Assembly: GCA_964579675.1 (NCBI GenBank)
Contig: CAZOIA010000266.1
Location: 1-6,739, forward strand
Reading direction: 5' to 3'
Source: CAZOIA01 sp964579675
GTDB taxonomy: Bacteria > Planctomycetota > Phycisphaerae > UBA1845 > PWPN01
DNA length: 6,739 nt
Within the stretch, counting starts at the first letter, position 1, and the number at the start of each line of letters is the position of its first letter. Both the position numbers and the translations under genes were made by a program. The notes beneath the pieces are model-generated. The model made no database searches, had not been told where the DNA came from, and was given only the letters and a program-made list of their open reading frames with translations. Shown here in pieces: positions 6,296 through 6,739 of the stretch.

Positions 6296-6739
6296 ATGAG
6301 TCAACGGCAACCAGGCAGGATCACTCGCCGGCAGGCGGTAACGGCGTCGTTGGGGTTCGCCGGTATGGCGGCAGCAACGGCAGCGGAGAGCCCGGCAAAG
6401 CAGCGGACGACAGGGGCGCCAAGAGGTAAGCGAGTATTGATCGCCATCGGGCAGTTCAGTGAGGCGCTGGAGACTTACTACATGATCTACCGGCTGAGGG
6501 AAGAAGGTGTGTTGCCGGTCGTGGCGGGGCCGGAGGTCAAACGGCTGCAATTGGTTGTGCATGATCTTGAGCCGCAGTACTCGAATTACACGGAGAAGCT
6601 CGGCTATCAGATTGAGACCCAGGTGGCCTACCGGGATGTCAAAGAGGTCGATTACGCCGGCCTGCTGATTCCCGGGGGCCGTGGACCGGAGGAAATCCGG
6701 CAGGACCCGCGCGTGCTCGAGATCGTCGGTTACTTCCTG
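6296..6739 (+). CDS. Tat-signal DJ-1/PfpI family protein (second copy, cut by window edge)
   Basis: Partial coding region, 148 codons with no stop, running off the right edge. The translation begins with a twin-arginine leader (ITRRQAVTASLGFAG at 9-23, then Ala-rich to about 30). It then enters a DJ-1/PfpI core: KRVLIAIGQFSEALET at 45-60 (Glu56), VVAGPE at 75-80, YRDVKEVDYAGLLIPGGRGPEE around 112-133. It is clearly homologous to the copy at 3891-4574, sharing the core start, (F/Y)RDVK and GGR-x-PE. The region between VVAGPE and YRDVK differs strongly, so the two are diverged paralogs rather than a recent duplication. The Cys-His nucleophile elbow would lie just beyond the window, so catalytic competence cannot be judged. 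The start at 6296 is preferred for its ribosome site and short leader; 6242 is an in-frame alternative. It is transcribed away from the oxidoreductase operon and probably shares its control region. Confidence 0.85.
   Translation, partial: MSQRQPGRITRRQAVTASLGFAGMAAATAAESPAKQRTTGAPRGKRVLIAIGQFSEALETYYMIYRLREEGVLPVVAGPEVKRLQLVVHDLEPQYSNYTEKLGYQIETQVAYRDVKEVDYAGLLIPGGRGPEEIRQDPRVLEIVGYFL

Noticed and set aside
1..6739. CRISPR array, tRNA, rRNA, insertion sequence or attachment site
   Set aside because: No spaced repeats, cloverleaf pattern, transposase motif or terminal repeats were found by reading both strands; this was done by eye, not with a search tool.

Overview
The window comes from a high-GC bacterium, and the gene content suggests a member of the Planctomycetota or a close relative. 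I infer this from two things. The right half is packed with twin-arginine (Tat) signal proteins of the Gfo/Idh/MocA, sugar phosphate isomerase/epimerase and DJ-1/PfpI families, a mix typical of planctomycete genomes. The ribosomal-protein operon also lacks rimM between rpsP and trmD. The taxonomic call is an inference from gene content; there is no rRNA here to confirm it.

Left half (about 217-2855, + strand): a compact housekeeping run reading rpsP (ribosomal protein S16), trmD (tRNA m1G37 methyltransferase), rplS (ribosomal protein L19), a YraN-family nuclease-fold protein and a TatD-family metal-dependent deoxyribonuclease. Gaps are 3 to 36 nt and I see no terminator between the genes, so they are probably one transcription unit. 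The first three genes make and tune the translation machinery. The last two look like nucleic-acid processing or repair enzymes that share the transcript.

Right half (2878-6739): a divergent accessory locus. On the - strand, transcribed leftward from about 6090, are a Gfo/Idh/MocA oxidoreductase, a DJ-1/PfpI protein and a sugar phosphate isomerase/epimerase-like TIM barrel. Opposite them, reading rightward and running off the window, is a second DJ-1/PfpI protein. All four begin with a recognisable twin-arginine leader. The 280-bp divergent intergenic region carries a plausible sigma70-type promoter on each strand. Between the promoters lies an imperfect inverted repeat that encloses three GCGGA units spaced exactly 12 bp apart, a candidate shared operator.

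The most interesting reading is that the right half is a small exported module in which folded, cofactor-bearing oxidoreductase and isomerase-like proteins work on sugars or sugar-derived carbonyl compounds alongside two DJ-1/PfpI partners. No member has a known substrate from sequence alone, and the isomerase-like protein has lost one expected metal-binding aspartate. No tRNA, rRNA, CRISPR array, insertion sequence or attachment site was found.
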